DNA of 64,000 nucleotides, from the NCBI GenBank assembly GCA_946811695.1, contig OX328125.1, positions 38,246,227 to 38,310,226 of the forward strand, given 5' to 3'. Source of the stretch: Gonocerus acuteangulatus (lineage: Eukaryota; Arthropoda; Insecta; Hemiptera; Coreidae). This document shows, piece after piece, positions 1 through 12,057 of this stretch; position 1 is the stretch's first letter; each line of letters begins with the position of its first letter. The notes under the pieces were generated by a model, which saw only the letters and a list, made by a program, of their open reading frames with translations, did not search any database and was not told the origin of the DNA. The position numbers were made by a program, and so were the translations under genes.

Positions 1-461
1 TTTATTCTAAAAAGTGAATGTAGTTTTAATTTTAGCTTTAGTTTTTAGTTTTCCCCAACATTGTGCGTATTTCTATCTACGTTATGTTTTTTTTTCTTAA
101 AACAATCATCTATAAATAATAATTACATAAATAAAAAATAGAATAAGAGAAATGGACACTAAATTCTCTTGAAAAATAAATAATAAAAACAATCAATCAT
201 AAAACCTGATGGGTATAGATTTAATAATTTTAAAAACATAATCAAGTAAATATATGTATGAGGGTATACACGATAATGACTACAATGTTTGTTTATTTGA
301 CAATCCATAAAACGAGTTAGTTGTCTAGGAAGAGCGTAATATATGGAGGTGTTGTTTACTCCAATTACAGGTTAATAATATGCCCATAAGGCTCGAAATA
401 TCTACTGTTACATGTTACATTGTGTTAAATTGCAATATTAAAAAAAAATCACAAGAAAATG
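1..461. other. AT-rich intergenic DNA, no gene seen
   Basis: No open frame with recognisable domains and no RNA gene seen. The small frame reaching into the following poly-T tract is only a poly-F read-through of the SINE tail. Confidence 0.6.
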
Positions 462-477
462 TTGACCGACCTAATAT

Positions 478-479
478 TT

Positions 480-545
<66 letters not shown>

Positions 546-715
546 GGCGCATCTACATCTTGGCCATTAGCGCCGGGCTATCTATAGGTTGCCACCCTTT
601 TATGATGCCACCAGCACGTGGTCGGTCACCCATTCAGGTACTGACCACGCCCGACGTTGCTTAACTTCGGTGATCTACGGGAACCGGTGTATTCAACGTG
701 GCTAAGGCCGTTGGC
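478..715 (-). mobile_element. 5S rRNA-derived SINE (SINE3 type), full length with target-site duplication
   Basis: On the minus strand the head reads as a 5S rRNA-like sequence, including GATCACCGAAGTTAAGC and the GGGCGTGGTCAGTACCTG region that holds the internal Pol III promoter. It is followed by a module GGGTGGCAACCTATAGATA, a core GGCGCTAATGGCCA and a tail ending GCGCCGT plus about 65 A (poly-T at 478-543 on the plus strand). A 16-bp direct repeat TTGACCGACCTAATAT lies at 462-477 and 716-731, so this is a complete insertion by target-primed reverse transcription. The 5S homology is seen in the sequence; the SINE3 assignment follows from 5S-headed SINEs being known in animals. The same core and tail occur behind a tRNA-like head at 38428 and 49877. 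Confidence 0.88.
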
Positions 716-727
716 TTGACCGACCTA

Positions 728-987
728 ATATCTTCGATGCAAATGCAAAGTATCGAATGTGAAAAAAACAAAACTTTTTTTATTTTCAATTTTTACTGAT
801 TGCTCTTTGACTGAGGGACAACAAACTCCCGAATCTAAGTTCACTCAGTGAAAGGGGAATGTAACCACTGTCAAAAGGTCCAATCTGCCAATTTGACTCT
901 CCAAAAGCAAAGTAATAAATAAAAGTATTTTCACTCTGGAAACTGGTGATTTTCACATTCGATACTTTGCATTTGTATCGACGATAT
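728..987. mobile_element. Short inverted-repeat element (MITE), about 260 bp
   Basis: The ends are inverted copies of about 35 bp containing GCAAAGTATCGAATGTGAAA, at 731-765 and 948-986. A TA dinucleotide flanks both sides (726-727, 988-989), which suggests a TA target duplication as in Tc1/mariner-type elements, but no transposase is present. The 5S SINE upstream inserted at the very end of this element, since its duplicated target includes the first four bases. A related end lies at 56494-56538. The superfamily is uncertain. Confidence 0.65.
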
Positions 988-3559
988 TATATTCAAACCA
1001 TAAAGTATGCAATATAGAAAATACCAAAACTAACTCCTATCGGAATCAGCCTCAGCTCGAATTAGCTGACTTGAAGGGATGTCAGGTGGTAACCTCGCGG
1101 TCGGAGCTAAGGGAGCGTGTGTCGGTAGCTATGTTTAATTCATGCAAGTCTACCCCATCCAGAGCAACAGGTTGCCAGTATACCGGGACTTCCTTCCACG
1201 CTAGTCCTTCGTCTGATTCTCTAAGGCCTTAGGTTTGTCGGGTTAGTAATCTCTTATCGCTTCAAAAACACAATGAGAATCATAGGAAGTACGTTCATGT
1301 CCAAGGTCCTTGGGAACTGGATCATGAGAATCCAAATGAGAAAGAATGTCTTGTAGTATTTTAGAGTGAACTTTAATGTACAATTAATTGACTTAGTGTC
1401 ATACGGCTGGAGTTCTTCAAATGTAATGTCACGGGAGACGCAAAGGTTTAACGGAAGTGACTACTTCGGTCAAGTGGTCTGAAATATGTTTTTGCCGTAA
1501 ATATAAGCCAACATTTTGCAGGAATTGACTTTTAATCATTGCTGAATATTACTGATGTAACAGAGTAATTTTTAGTTACTGGATCCATGCAATAAATGTA
1601 TATTTTTTTTGAAAAATGAATAACTGTTTTACCCTTGAAAATTAATCCGATTTGAAAATACATTGACATAAAATTGTAGGATAATGTCATATTTGGATCG
1701 AAAAATTATATCAAGTCAGTATATTGTGAATATTTTGTTTCTTTATTAGTACATGGATACATCCCGTAATACGATACAATATGAATGTTCTGTGGCCAAA
1801 GCCTCCCAACTTCATCTTCGATTAACGACAGAAAGACTCTCTGATGACGTTGAAAGGGGCCTGCCCTAAGCCCTGTCTTCTGCTCCGACAAGTTGCTGGA
1901 GTCAACGGGATACCGGTGAACCACAGACATTGACGCACTTGAATTAAGAGAAAGTATAAACAAATATATAAATAGGAATAAAATTAGTATAAACAAACTG
2001 ACAAAATATACTTAAAAAAAAGTATATTTGCACAAACATACATAAACAGGCACACACTCAAGATTTGATATACATTTTCTAATCATAATTCCGCAAAGAG
2101 AAAAATCTTTGTGTTGACCAAAGCCATATAAAACTTTACTTTTATACTAAATTTACAAAATGGCCAGTCTTTAAACGAACACGGTATGCCGGATGCAATT
2201 TATTTATCGTAAATTGCAGTTTGCAGACCAACCTTTCGGCTTGAATATGTTGTGCATTCTGTTCAGGTGGGTTCAGGCAGACGACAACTAGTACAATCCC
2301 TAGTCATTTCCGGAGTGTTGTCACTCCCTCAATTTATAAGTATACTACTTATTTTAAAAATAAAAGAATGGAAACAGTGAAGTAGAAATAAATGAATTTA
2401 TTAATTAAATAATGCTGTAAACTCTATTTTGAAGTCATAAATCTATTTTAGTTGTTTTATATTTCGAAAAATACAATGACACTACTACATCGATAACGTA
2501 AATATTCATTTGTGTTTGTAATGAACTGTCTTTGCGGACCAAACCACGTTGAAAAAGCACGCAGTCTATTATGTGCATCCACATATATTTTACTGCCAAT
2601 GTAATATTTTAGTTGTCTCAGGTAAACCACATTTAAAAGAAAATGCGTTTGTAAAAATAAAATATTTCTAGAATCGTAGGTGTTATTATATCGGTAATAA
2701 TAAAAATGTGTAATAATGAAAATTATTAAGGCGTCCAAAGGATGTAGATAAATGGAGTTAAAACAAAAATATATACCTACATGTAAAAAAACAAAATTGT
2801 TGACGGTGAAGGATAATTAAAAAAGATTTGATATTAGTTACTAACAAATTCTTGGATAAAATTCAGGATCTCAGGTAAATAAAAGGTAAAGAATTGGAAT
2901 TTCTAAACAATACCTTATAAATTCAACAATATACAATATCAAATATAATTCAAAGAAATAAATACGATTCAGGACGAAGGTAGAAATTCATTTTCAATGT
3001 TTTACGGTAGGCCCGTGTCAGCGGAGTACCCCCTACCCTCAGAGAAGGGAAATTGAATTGTGGAAACGCTGGGTCTCCGGGTTTATATCGCTCCGTCGGG
3101 TACTGCACAGCTTTATATCTCGTCTGGGACTAGGGCCTGCCCCTTCGAATTTCAAGCTCTTAACCCTTCTCTCGGGGAGAAAATAGAACCCGCAAAGGGA
3201 ATGGAAATAATATCCTTACTTTATTTCATCGAGGTATATTATAAGTAATTCTTATATTTTGGATATTTATATGGTTAATAATAACTGAGAAATTATTGCA
3301 AGAAGATGTGATGAATTGTAGCAGAATATAAGAAATAAAGGTTATTTCCAAGAAAGTATTATTTAATGTCAAAGACTCTCTATGAAGATAGATCTGGTCT
3401 CTTCTATAGAATAAAATATTCGTTGGAAGCAAGTATGTAAACTTCCTAGAATATAAAGAAGGCTTTAGTTTCATGATAAATTGTCAGATCATCCGAATAA
3501 GCCCAAACTAAATCCAATTTACAGCTCTTGGGCAGATAGGAAGAGCAGATTAAGTTAGC
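988..3559. other. Intergenic stretch, no supported gene
   Basis: Several frames of 60-100 codons occur, such as 1706-1996 minus and 3060-3248 plus. None shows a domain, and one is low-complexity hydrophobic at its start. Two slightly GC-richer patches (about 1020-1250 and 3005-3200) are not low complexity and may be old repeat relics that I cannot name. Confidence 0.5.
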
Positions 3560-3680
3560 TTTTTCGCACTTTCCTCCGGAGGAAAGTAGCTATTGAGGTT
3601 GGACTCATGACGGAATTTTTGAAAAATGTCTTCAAATCTTTATCGATCCTACCTAGTAGACACCGAAAATGACCCCCGTT

Positions 3681-3755
<75 letters not shown>

Positions 3756-4822
3756 TGTTAACACGATAGCGGCCAGAGTTTTTGTTTTTTCGTCACGAAA
3801 CTTGGTATATAGCATTCAATTAGTAAACGATTGAACGAGTTCGTTACCCACCAAAGTCGGTCCACCGGAAGGGGGGATTCCCTGGTGTTACCAAAAACAC
3901 TAATTAGTCTATGTCAGCCGTAATATTTGTTATATTTCAACGAAACTTGGTATTCGTAGTGTTAATATAGAGAGAAAAGTGAGATATAAAAATGAACTAA
4001 ATCGGTTCATTAGAAGGGGGGGTTTACTCCGGACCCACAATATTAATTCGCCACTACCAGCCGTGATTTTTGGTATATTTTAACGAAACTCGGTATTCAT
4101 AGTGGTAATCCACAGGTAAATATTTGTTGTAAAAATAAGCTAAATCGGTTCATTAGGAGGGGGGAGGTTTACTCCGGACCCACAATACCAATTCGCCACT
4201 ACCAGACGTGATTTTTGGTATATTTCGACGAAAATCGGTATTCGTAGTCGTAATCTACAGGTAAATATGTGTTGTAAAAATAAACTAAATCGGTTCATTA
4301 GAAGGGGGGGTTTACTCCGGACCCAAATTCCTAATATACCGGTCGTAACCTCATACCGGTCGTAATTTCTGCTGTATTGTAACGAAACGCGGTATACGTC
4401 GTGGGTAACTCATGAGAAAGATGTGTTGTAAAAATGAGCTGAATCGGTCAATCGGAAAGCGGGGGTTTAATTTGTAATATATTTCAATAGAAAAGCCCGC
4501 CAGAAGTAGGTTCACAAAGCCGCCGCAAGGAGCGCTTTCTACCACTAGAGTGACTGTATCCTGTTTCTGCGTTAGATCAAAATACGATAATATGAGGTTT
4601 TTTGTATTTATTACGTAGTGTAATAGGTACCATGTGTAAACATAACTCTGGAAGCAAATTAATAATTGATCAGTTACTCATTACAAATTTAAAAGAGAAC
4701 TATTCATGTTTTTTATTTTATTTATGTAGGATATTTTAAGCAAATTGTTCTGGAAAGCAGTCTACACTACCCAAATTCTGAGGAAAGTGCTTAGTTATGC
4801 AGCTCCTGCGTGACGGACTTTT
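3560..4822 (+). mobile_element. HINE-B copy 1 (Helentron/DINE-1-like non-autonomous element), full length
   Basis: The 5' end carries a perfect 20-bp palindrome ACTTTCCTCCGGAGGAAAGT (3568-3587). The 3' part carries the matching arm GAGGAAAGTGCTTAG, then a terminal hairpin GCAGCTCCTGC, and ends near GACGGACTTTT. A terminal 5' arm, a subterminal 3' arm, a 3' hairpin and T-rich flanks match the architecture described for Helentron-associated elements. The core holds (TA)n at about 3687-3752 and roughly 143-bp tandem units up to about 4460. It is near-identical, in opposite orientation, to the copy at 62567-63860. No Rep-helicase is encoded. The class assignment is by architecture only. Confidence 0.7.
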
Positions 4823-4828
4823 ATATAT

Positions 4829-5417
4829 GGAAAGACAAAGTTGTTGGCAAATGTATATTCGGGAAGGCAAGGTCATATTGTGTAAGTTTTCGGAATCATA
4901 GAAAGAAACAGTCAAATTTTTAGTAGTCTTTTAGGTAGAAAGACTTGGGACATGTTGTGTTAGTTCTACGTATCGTTGGAAGACACAGTCAAATTGTTGG
5001 CCGCCGAATACGCGGGAGGACTTGGTGAAGTTGTGTTAGTTCTAGGTATCGTTTGAAGACACAGTCAACTTGTTGGAAGTCGGATAGGGTGGCGGACTAG
5101 ATAAAGTTGCGGTAGTCCTCGGATTAAAGGAAGACACGGTGAAGTTGTTGATAGCCGGATATGCGGGAAGACTAGGTCAAGTTGTGTCAGTTCTCGGAAT
5201 TATAGGAAGACACGATCAAGTTGTTGCTAGTTGGATAGGCGGGAGGCATAAGTTTAGTTCCTTTACTTCTTGGAAATAAAGGTGGACATGGTCAAATTTT
5301 TGGGAGTTGGATGTAGGGAGGACTAGGTCAAGTTGTGTTAGCTCTTGGAATTACAGGAAGACACGATCGAATTGTTGGTAGTCCGGTAGGCAGGAGGATG
5401 TTGTGCTAGTTCTCAGA
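4829..5417. repeat. 76-bp minisatellite, about 8 units
   Basis: Diverged units each contain a version of GGAAGACACGATCAAGTTG and then GTTGTGTTAGTTCT. Unit starts are near 4829, 4901, 4978, 5052, 5129, 5205, 5281 and 5356, a period of 72-77 bp. The array fills the gap between two HINE-B copies whose 3' ends face each other. Confidence 0.85.
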
Positions 5418-6004
5418 TAAAAATTCCGTCACGCAGGAGCTGCATAACTAAGCACTTTCCTCAGAATTGGGTAGTGTCGATTGCATTCCTGAATAATTAG
5501 CTTAAAATAACCTATATAGATAAATAAAATAAAAACATAAATAACACCTGTTTCAATTCAATCCAAACATAGTACAATGTAAATCCCCCCTTACGATAGA
5601 CCGATTTAGTTCATTTTTACAACAAGTCTTCCTTATTAGATACCCAGGACGTATACCGCGTTTCGTTACTATACAGCAGAAATTACGACCGTTATGAGCA
5701 AATTAGTAATTTGGGTCCGGAGTAACCCCCCCCCCCTTTCTAATGAACCGATTTAGTTTATTTTTACAACACATTTTTCTCTTTAGTTGACCAGAACGAA
5801 TACCAAGTTTCGTTGAAATACAACACAAATTATGGCTGGTATTGGCAAATAACTACTTTGGCTCCGGAGTAAACCCCCTCTCCGGATGGACTGATTTTAT
5901 TGGTTAACTCGTTCAATCGTTTGATTGTGGAATACTACATACCAAGTTTCGTGGGGAAGAAACAAAAACTCTGGCCGGTATCGTGTTAACGGACCCATGT
6001 ATAT

Positions 6005-6074
<70 letters not shown>

Positions 6075-6196
6075 TTTAACTGGGGTCATTTTCGGTGTCT
6101 ACTAGGTAGGATCGATAAAGATTCGAAGACATTTTTCAAAAATTCCGTCATGAGTTCAACCTCAATAGCTACATTCATTCGGAGGAAAGTGCTAAA
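5418..6196 (-). mobile_element. HINE-B copy 2, inverted relative to copy 1
   Basis: Read on the minus strand it starts at the arm AGCACTTTCC (near 6196), has the internal (TA)n at 6009-6071, and ends with the GCAGCTCCTGC hairpin at about 5430-5445 and a slightly mutated terminal GACGGAATTTT. At about 780 bp it is shorter than copies 1 and 4 because it has fewer internal 143-bp units. Its 3' end faces that of copy 1 across the minisatellite. Confidence 0.7.
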
Positions 6197-7246
6197 AGAA
6201 GACACAGATTTTCTTGACTTTTATACAAGGAAATGTCAACCTTTCTATTTCTATTCTTAGATATTTCATCATCTCACCGATCATATAAGCCGGTTTTCTC
6301 CAAAAAGCAAGGAGGAAAGACGCTGAAAGAAGAATTCATTAAACCATCTGGCAGCTCTCCTTGTGAAATAAATGTAGAAGAAAGCTGGCGGGAGGCAGCG
6401 ATAGTTGTGCCTTTTTCGGAATCGAGCAACTTTTCCGAGTTGGCCGAGTGACTTTAATTCTTGGCAGAAGGCTATAATTACACTAGGACTCATAACAGGC
6501 TGTTTTCGCCTCTCGAGGTGAGAACATTCCCCGAAGAACAAGAAGCGCAATTTAAAACTCTGTCAAGAGCTCGGAATGGCCAAGTTATCAGCCTTTGACT
6601 CAATTAAACTCAAAACTTACCTCGCTCTTATCTCTCGTGCTCTTATTTTAAACATTAATTCTCCTGAAGTGGAAAAGGAATAAAAATATTAAGAAGCTTT
6701 TCAGAGATCTTATCTCATTTCAAATTTATAATCCGAGGCGGAGAAGTCACAGGAAGTTTGTAAAAGCTTCCAGTATTCTGAAAGTAAAATAACAAAATTT
6801 TGTTCAGATTCTCATTAAGGTTTGAATAATTCATTTTAACAGGGTTTTCTTGTTTTGTGAAATGAATTCAGACGTGACTAAACATTACGATAGCTCACTC
6901 GGATATTTAACTTAAGGTAGGCAAATCTGAAAAGTTAATTTACCTCGTCAGTAATGGGGTTAAAAGCATTTATTATATTAAAATATATTAAAATATGATT
7001 CGTCTCTCAGTTTCGGGAAAAGTCTTCGTTGAATTTCTCAGGAATACGTTGAATGTTAAACAATTCTTCGAAAATAATAATAAAAAAAAAAAACAAGTTT
7101 AAATACTTGCTGACAAGTATTTAACTTAAAGCAGACTTTCCTGCCCAAAAATTGTGATTATGTATTTATTAGCAGAAAGCAACAGCGTCGAATGATAACC
7201 AATTTCCTCCATATTTTTCTCGAATTCCGCTAGTTCCTAACATCAT
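6197..7246. other. Intergenic stretch, no supported gene
   Basis: Two overlapping opposite-strand frames (6233-6451 plus, 6281-6550 minus) have no recognisable domain, and I do not consider them genes. The rest is AT-rich, unassigned sequence. Confidence 0.5.
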
Positions 7247-8085
7247 TTTTTTTTTTTTAATTTATTTATTTATTGAGACTCTTCGCAGCTCTGGCGACAG
7301 GAGCTTTACATCTGGTATGATTTTTTACATTGATAGATGATAGATCATTTTAAATGGTTTTACAAATAAATATACTTTTACATACATCGTAATAGGACTG
7401 ATATAATTTTAACGCAGGGTTATAATTCATATTTATAATTAACTTAACAATTTAGCTATTTACAATGTTAAACTAAACAGCAATCTTAAATTAAAGTAAC
7501 AATCTTAACTTATTTGTCATGCTGTAAAAAAAAGAAAAAAAGTACATTACAATTAAACATACATTCATGCGTTATTTTGGGGATCCTATTGAGGTTTTAA
7601 TTTCATTTAGAGTGTATAATATAGCCTGATTTGTTTCATAAAGTCTAATGTGTTTTCTACATATTGGCTATAGTCCATGAGTTAGTCAGTCAAGTTATCA
7701 GGAATGTCAAAGTTTTGTCTATGTGTGCATTCCGTTAGTAAGTGATTTATAGTCAGATTTGTGTTGCAATATTGGCAGATAGGTGTGTCTTGTTTAGTCA
7801 TAAGGTGCGAGTGAGTAAGTCGAGAGTGTCCTATTCTTAGTCGAAAAAGAATAATTTCTTCCCTTCTTGTGTCTCTCTTGCTCCAAGGCCATTCAGAAAC
7901 TGTGCTTTTAATTTCTCTCAGTTTGTTTCCAGTCGTTTCATACCAAGATCGCTGCCATTTTTTGAAGGATAAACCACGGCTTTAGGTTGAATGTCTTGAT
8001 GTAAAACGTCCTGTTTGTCGATGGTTTGTCCAGTTGTAGCCGTATTTGCAAAGGTGTCAACTACAGTGGTCTCAAATCCAAAGCG
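7247..8085 (-). pseudogene. I-clade-like LINE, 5'-truncated 3' fragment
   Basis: Minus-strand translation in broken frames gives the end of an RNase H domain (a DTFANTAT-like segment) followed by the C-terminal region with RLRIGHSRLTHS and a Cys-rich tail motif. These align with residues about 715-845 of the RT-bearing ORF at 15497-18100. The left edge holds a poly-T/TTTATTTA tail (poly-A on the element strand) preceded by a small hairpin AGCTC/GAGCT (7287-7305). It belongs to a different subfamily from the 13-18 kb element. Confidence 0.7.
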
Positions 8086-8513
8086 ATTTCAAACAAATAA
8101 ATACTTGTTCTCGCGAACGAACGAAATATTTTAAACTACTCCTGCCAGTTAATGTTTTTTTTTTTATTCATTGTCTCTGCTCCAAGTAAACATATTAAAC
8201 AATCGCTAATATTATTAATCAATACTTATTGAATTTATATTTTTGACCAACACATATTGAGTTACCGTTATGTGCAACATTGTTCAATATTCATTGAAAC
8301 GTTCGTTTGATTGTTTAGGAGGACTAAATACGTATTGACATTTTATGACAAGCATATTGTTAGACATTTTTATTGAAGTTGATGCTCATATTGACGTTTT
8401 TTAGGTATATTAAACTATATTTGCATCGATGTTATATCTGATAGATATCGAAGTGTGTCAGCCTGCTTGATGATTATACAAGAGAAAAATCCGGAGTGAA
8501 GAGTCCGGAGGTG
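8086..8513. other. Intergenic stretch, no gene seen
   Basis: AT-rich sequence without coding or RNA signatures that I can support. Confidence 0.5.
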
Positions 8514-8655
8514 ATTTTTTTTAACAGCTAATCTACAATTTGGCTTTTAAATCCGAGCTATCTACAGGTTGCCACCCTTTCATAATGCCAACGCGGCCGG
8601 TTAACTTCGGTGATCAAAGGGAACCGGTGCATTCAACGTAACTATGGCATTTGGC
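8514..8655 (-). mobile_element. Degenerate 5S-derived SINE
   Basis: The minus strand contains a 5S-like block (TTGATCACCGAAGTTAACC and CACCGGTTCCC relatives) and the ACCTGTAGATAGC module found in the 478-715 SINE. Part of the 5S head and of the core is deleted. A short poly-T tract at 8515-8522 marks the tail. Confidence 0.6.
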
Positions 8656-8683
8656 AGGTTTTTTTGTTTATTGTAGTTTACAT

Positions 8684-8727
8684 GGTACCCGTTGATCACC
8701 GAAATTAAGCTAAGTCAGGCGTGGCCA
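8684..8727 (+). repeat. 5S-like fragment in opposite orientation
   Basis: A block CGTTGATCACCGAAATTAAG followed by CAGGCGTGGCC resembles the centre of 5S rRNA on the plus strand, 30 bp from the inverted 5S SINE. The adjoining minus strand (about 8730-8820) has a tRNA-like A-box region TAGTTTAGTGGC, so this may be a composite SINE relic. Confidence 0.45.
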
Positions 8728-8932
8728 GCACGCCAGGTTCACTCTGGCCCAGTTCCTTCATACGTGACACCTGGCCTGCTGTTCCTGCAAGAGAAGCCAA
8801 GACCTTAGCCACTAAACTACAGGAAGACTCAGCAATGCATATTTTCCAATAATATTGACCGTGTAGTGTGTGCTTTAGAAGTTTTTTTTATTTTTATTTT
8901 GAATATTTACAATCTGTATACATATAATACAA

Positions 8933-9737
8933 CTAGCTGAATACCCGTGCTTCGTCACGGTAGATAAGTAGTGTTATTTTATTGCGTTAAATAATGTATC
9001 ATCGAAATTAACACTCCTACTTAATTTTGTGCAGTTTATTATAGGACGGTTCCCGTTATACAATAAGTTATTCATCAGTTTATAGGTAATCAAAGTATAA
9101 TGTTTCTTGACATTAGGATGCTCCGCACCAGTATCAAAAAACAGATAACGTAGAGATAACCCGTTATCTATAGGTTACCAGCGTGGGCGTATATAAGGGC
9201 AACTGAGGGATGTGCAGCCCCCCCCCCCCCGAAATTTTGATTTGATGGTAAAAATTTGTCTTAAAAACCTTAAAAATAAATTAAATAAGATCATTTCTTT
9301 CATAAGCACAATTGGTTTGATCCATTCCTTTTTCATTCCAAAGATCATTTCATTTTAGTTTTAATAGCGTTTTATTTGCCTAAAACTATTCCAAGTTGAT
9401 GGTATACCTACCCCAGTAATTCAAGGACTCCCATCATAGTTGAAATTAACCTCAATTAAAAATAATACTATGAAATAGATAATGTACGGTAACAGCTGTT
9501 CTGTTATAGCAACATATTCTACCTAGGCTTGCCTGCTCTAACCAACTCAAACTTTAAACCCCTCTAAAAAAACGTAAAAATTCGAATATCAATATATCCT
9601 TTCTTAGTGAGCGTCTACGTTCTATAGGGAGTGTCCTTGCAAAATTTCAAATTTTTCTGTCGAGCGGTTTGGGCTGGGCGTTGATAGGTCAGTGAGTGAG
9701 TGAGTGAGTGAGTGGTATTTGACAAATCTATAGTAGA
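8933..9737 (-). mobile_element. Non-autonomous Helitron, about 805 bp
   Basis: On the minus strand the element begins TCTACTATAGATTTGTC after an A and ends with a hairpin CCGTG/CACGG (8945-8960), a short spacer and CTAG followed by T. This is the Helitron signature: A|TC start, 3' hairpin, CTRR end before T, and no target duplication. A (CACT)n-type stretch lies near the 5' end (about 9690-9712). There is no Rep-helicase coding, so it is a non-autonomous copy. A second copy in opposite orientation lies at 30860-31502. Confidence 0.85.
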
Positions 9738-9768
9738 TTAGTAAATACATATCTCCTAAGCTATTACA

Positions 9769-9990
9769 CATGGAAGAAGAGAGGGGAGAAGGCAGCCATT
9801 GCTAACACTCCCTAAGGAATTAATAATACTTTATTGAGGTGTTATAGTTAGTCTCTAGGCCACTTTCTTTTCAGGCGTTTTGGGGGATTGGAAGGGATCG
9901 CATCTGTGGAAAGGGATTGGGTAAGGGTATTCGGATGGAAGGATAGCTTGGAACGAAAAGTGGAGAAGTGGGTTTTAGCTAATTCATCGG
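9769..9990 (-). pseudogene. Jockey-like LINE C-terminal fragment
   Basis: Minus-strand translation gives a segment close to the last 60 residues of the RT ORF at 26499-27641, including the PP(K/R)RLKR(K/H)WPRD ending and SKLSFHPN. It is only the C-terminus and upstream 3' UTR, with no RT core. Confidence 0.6.
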
Positions 9991-10705
9991 CTTTAGAAGT
10001 ACGTTATTCTATATGTTAAAACTGATGTCGGATATTAATAAGCTATGTTAACAACGGTAGAAGATATCAATTGATTTATTTCTGGCTTATTCAGTTAAGG
10101 AATAATGATTTCATATCATATATTATTTATATATATAACTTCTATAATTTGATTATATCCGATTTCTTATATATTATTCTCATGAAAAAAGTTTAGGAAA
10201 TTGGAGAATTCTGACACTTGGAAATGGAATATTTATAGGATCATGTGAAATAGAATCGGTCAGCAAGTTTGCCTCTTATCAGATGATTTATGATTTGAGC
10301 TTCAAGATGAACGGCCCATTTGGGGTTATTGACGAAGCTCCAACTTCGACTATCAGGCGGATCTATACCTTCAAACTTGAGCCTCACTCTCCACATAAAT
10401 ATGTCTGTCTTACAAAACTTCTTAGAGTTTCAGAATTTTGGAGATATATGAATTAATGATTATCTTTAAATTTAAAAACTCCCCCCACAAAAAAAGTGCA
10501 TAATTAGCACATTCTTCAGCAAGCTCGACCGAAGGCTTTCTGAGGAATGCAATATAAAAAGATGTAGCTTTTTTAAATGATTTTTAACTCCTGACTCAAA
10601 AATATATAAAAAAAAAAGAATCCTTTTCTGGTAAATATGAGCGCTTCAGTTGACAGAATTATTGACTCCAATTTCAAACCACGAAAATTATGGTGGTTAC
10701 AATAC

Positions 10706-10771
<66 letters not shown>

Positions 10772-11135
10772 TCACAAATTGATGGGGTTAAACCCGCTTA
10801 TGAGGTTATGAAGTCAACGACAGAATCTGTGTATATATCGGTGTGTGTTTGTCTTTTTGCTGTCTAGCTGGTTCCAAAATGGACCGATTTTATTGAAATT
10901 ATGCATGAAAATACAATGTGTGATTTTAAAGGAATTTTTTTTTTTTTTTTGGAGGGGGGGCAAAACCAAAACTTAATTCTTACAATTCCTACGTTTTGCC
11001 ATTACTAGGCTTTCAGGTACTCATTTTATTAGTTAATTGACGTGGAGAATCTTAACCATTTCCAAGGCCTCCTCTACAACGATTATCCATCTATAACACC
11101 AGCTGCACCATTGATTTCGGTGCGCTGTAAAATAA
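9991..11135. other. Intergenic stretch with a (TA)n tract
   Basis: It contains (TA)n at about 10709-10761. The two opposite-strand frames crossing that tract are repeat artefacts. A segment around 10860-10940 (ATGGACCGATTTTATTGAAA) resembles the motif shared by HINE bodies and may be an old HINE relic. Confidence 0.5.
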
Positions 11136-11987
11136 AAAAAGTCCGACTCGCAGGAACTGCATCATCTTAGCGCGGTTCCGTTCTGATCCCTAGTCTCATT
11201 TGGAATGATTAAAATAGGAACAGTTATTATTTTGTTTCCACCTTTCTAGAAAGATCTTGATTTATGATCTTACCTGGATGGTACTGTTGTTACTTAAGCT
11301 GTTTTGTTGTCAAATACATTATCCAACTATAAGCAATTAAAAAATAACACGGAATAAAAACAGATAAAAAGAACCGTTCGAATAAACGAAATCAATAACT
11401 TCAAAGTTTAAGCAATTATTTCTCCGATTGACATCGCCTGATCAAAACTTTCTTCGGGACATTTTTTGTAGTGCATTTAGTAAGCTTTTGAATGGTAACC
11501 TTCCGTTTACCAAGATTCTCAACCTTGTTCGAGATATTAATGAAAGTATACGAAGTTCCCAAAACTTTACATGTCTGTTAATAAAATATTTTATTCTAAC
11601 CCTACCTTAACTCCAAAAGTTTAACATATTAGTTTTGATGAAATCCGAACATGCACAAAATTTTTCAACTGAATCCCATGATTTTAAGTACCAAAACCAA
11701 AAACGTTATTCAGCAACTATTTTTCCAATTTTCTCGAAAACGGTTAAAGCTATCGCCTTTAAAAAGAGTTTCATTCGTTTTCCTAGGCCAATAAGCCTAT
11801 AAAAAGAATACTTGCAAGTATATGAAGTAAGCGGAACGATTTTTTTCGCGCGACATTGGCTCCAAAAACCATGTTCCGGTGGGCGGATTCTGCTGGTTAA
11901 CGAACTTGACCTTTCAAATTAGACGAACGATTTTTGTTCCAAATTTCATTAAAATCGGACCATTAGGGGGGCCGGAAATGAGCGATC

Positions 11988-12057
<70 letters not shown>

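Noticed and set aside
380..664. 94-codon frame with poly-F block
   Set aside because: It is the poly-A tail and body of a 5S-derived SINE read in reverse; not a gene.
544..715. Functional 5S rRNA gene
   Set aside because: The 5S homology is followed by SINE core and poly-A without a Pol III T-run terminator, and is flanked by a target duplication.
4829..5417. CRISPR-like array
   Set aside because: The 76-bp units are continuous and diverged with no repeat-spacer alternation, and the DNA is eukaryotic.
6233..6550. Overlapping frames on both strands
   Set aside because: No domain, no start context, and mutual shadowing in moderately GC-rich sequence.
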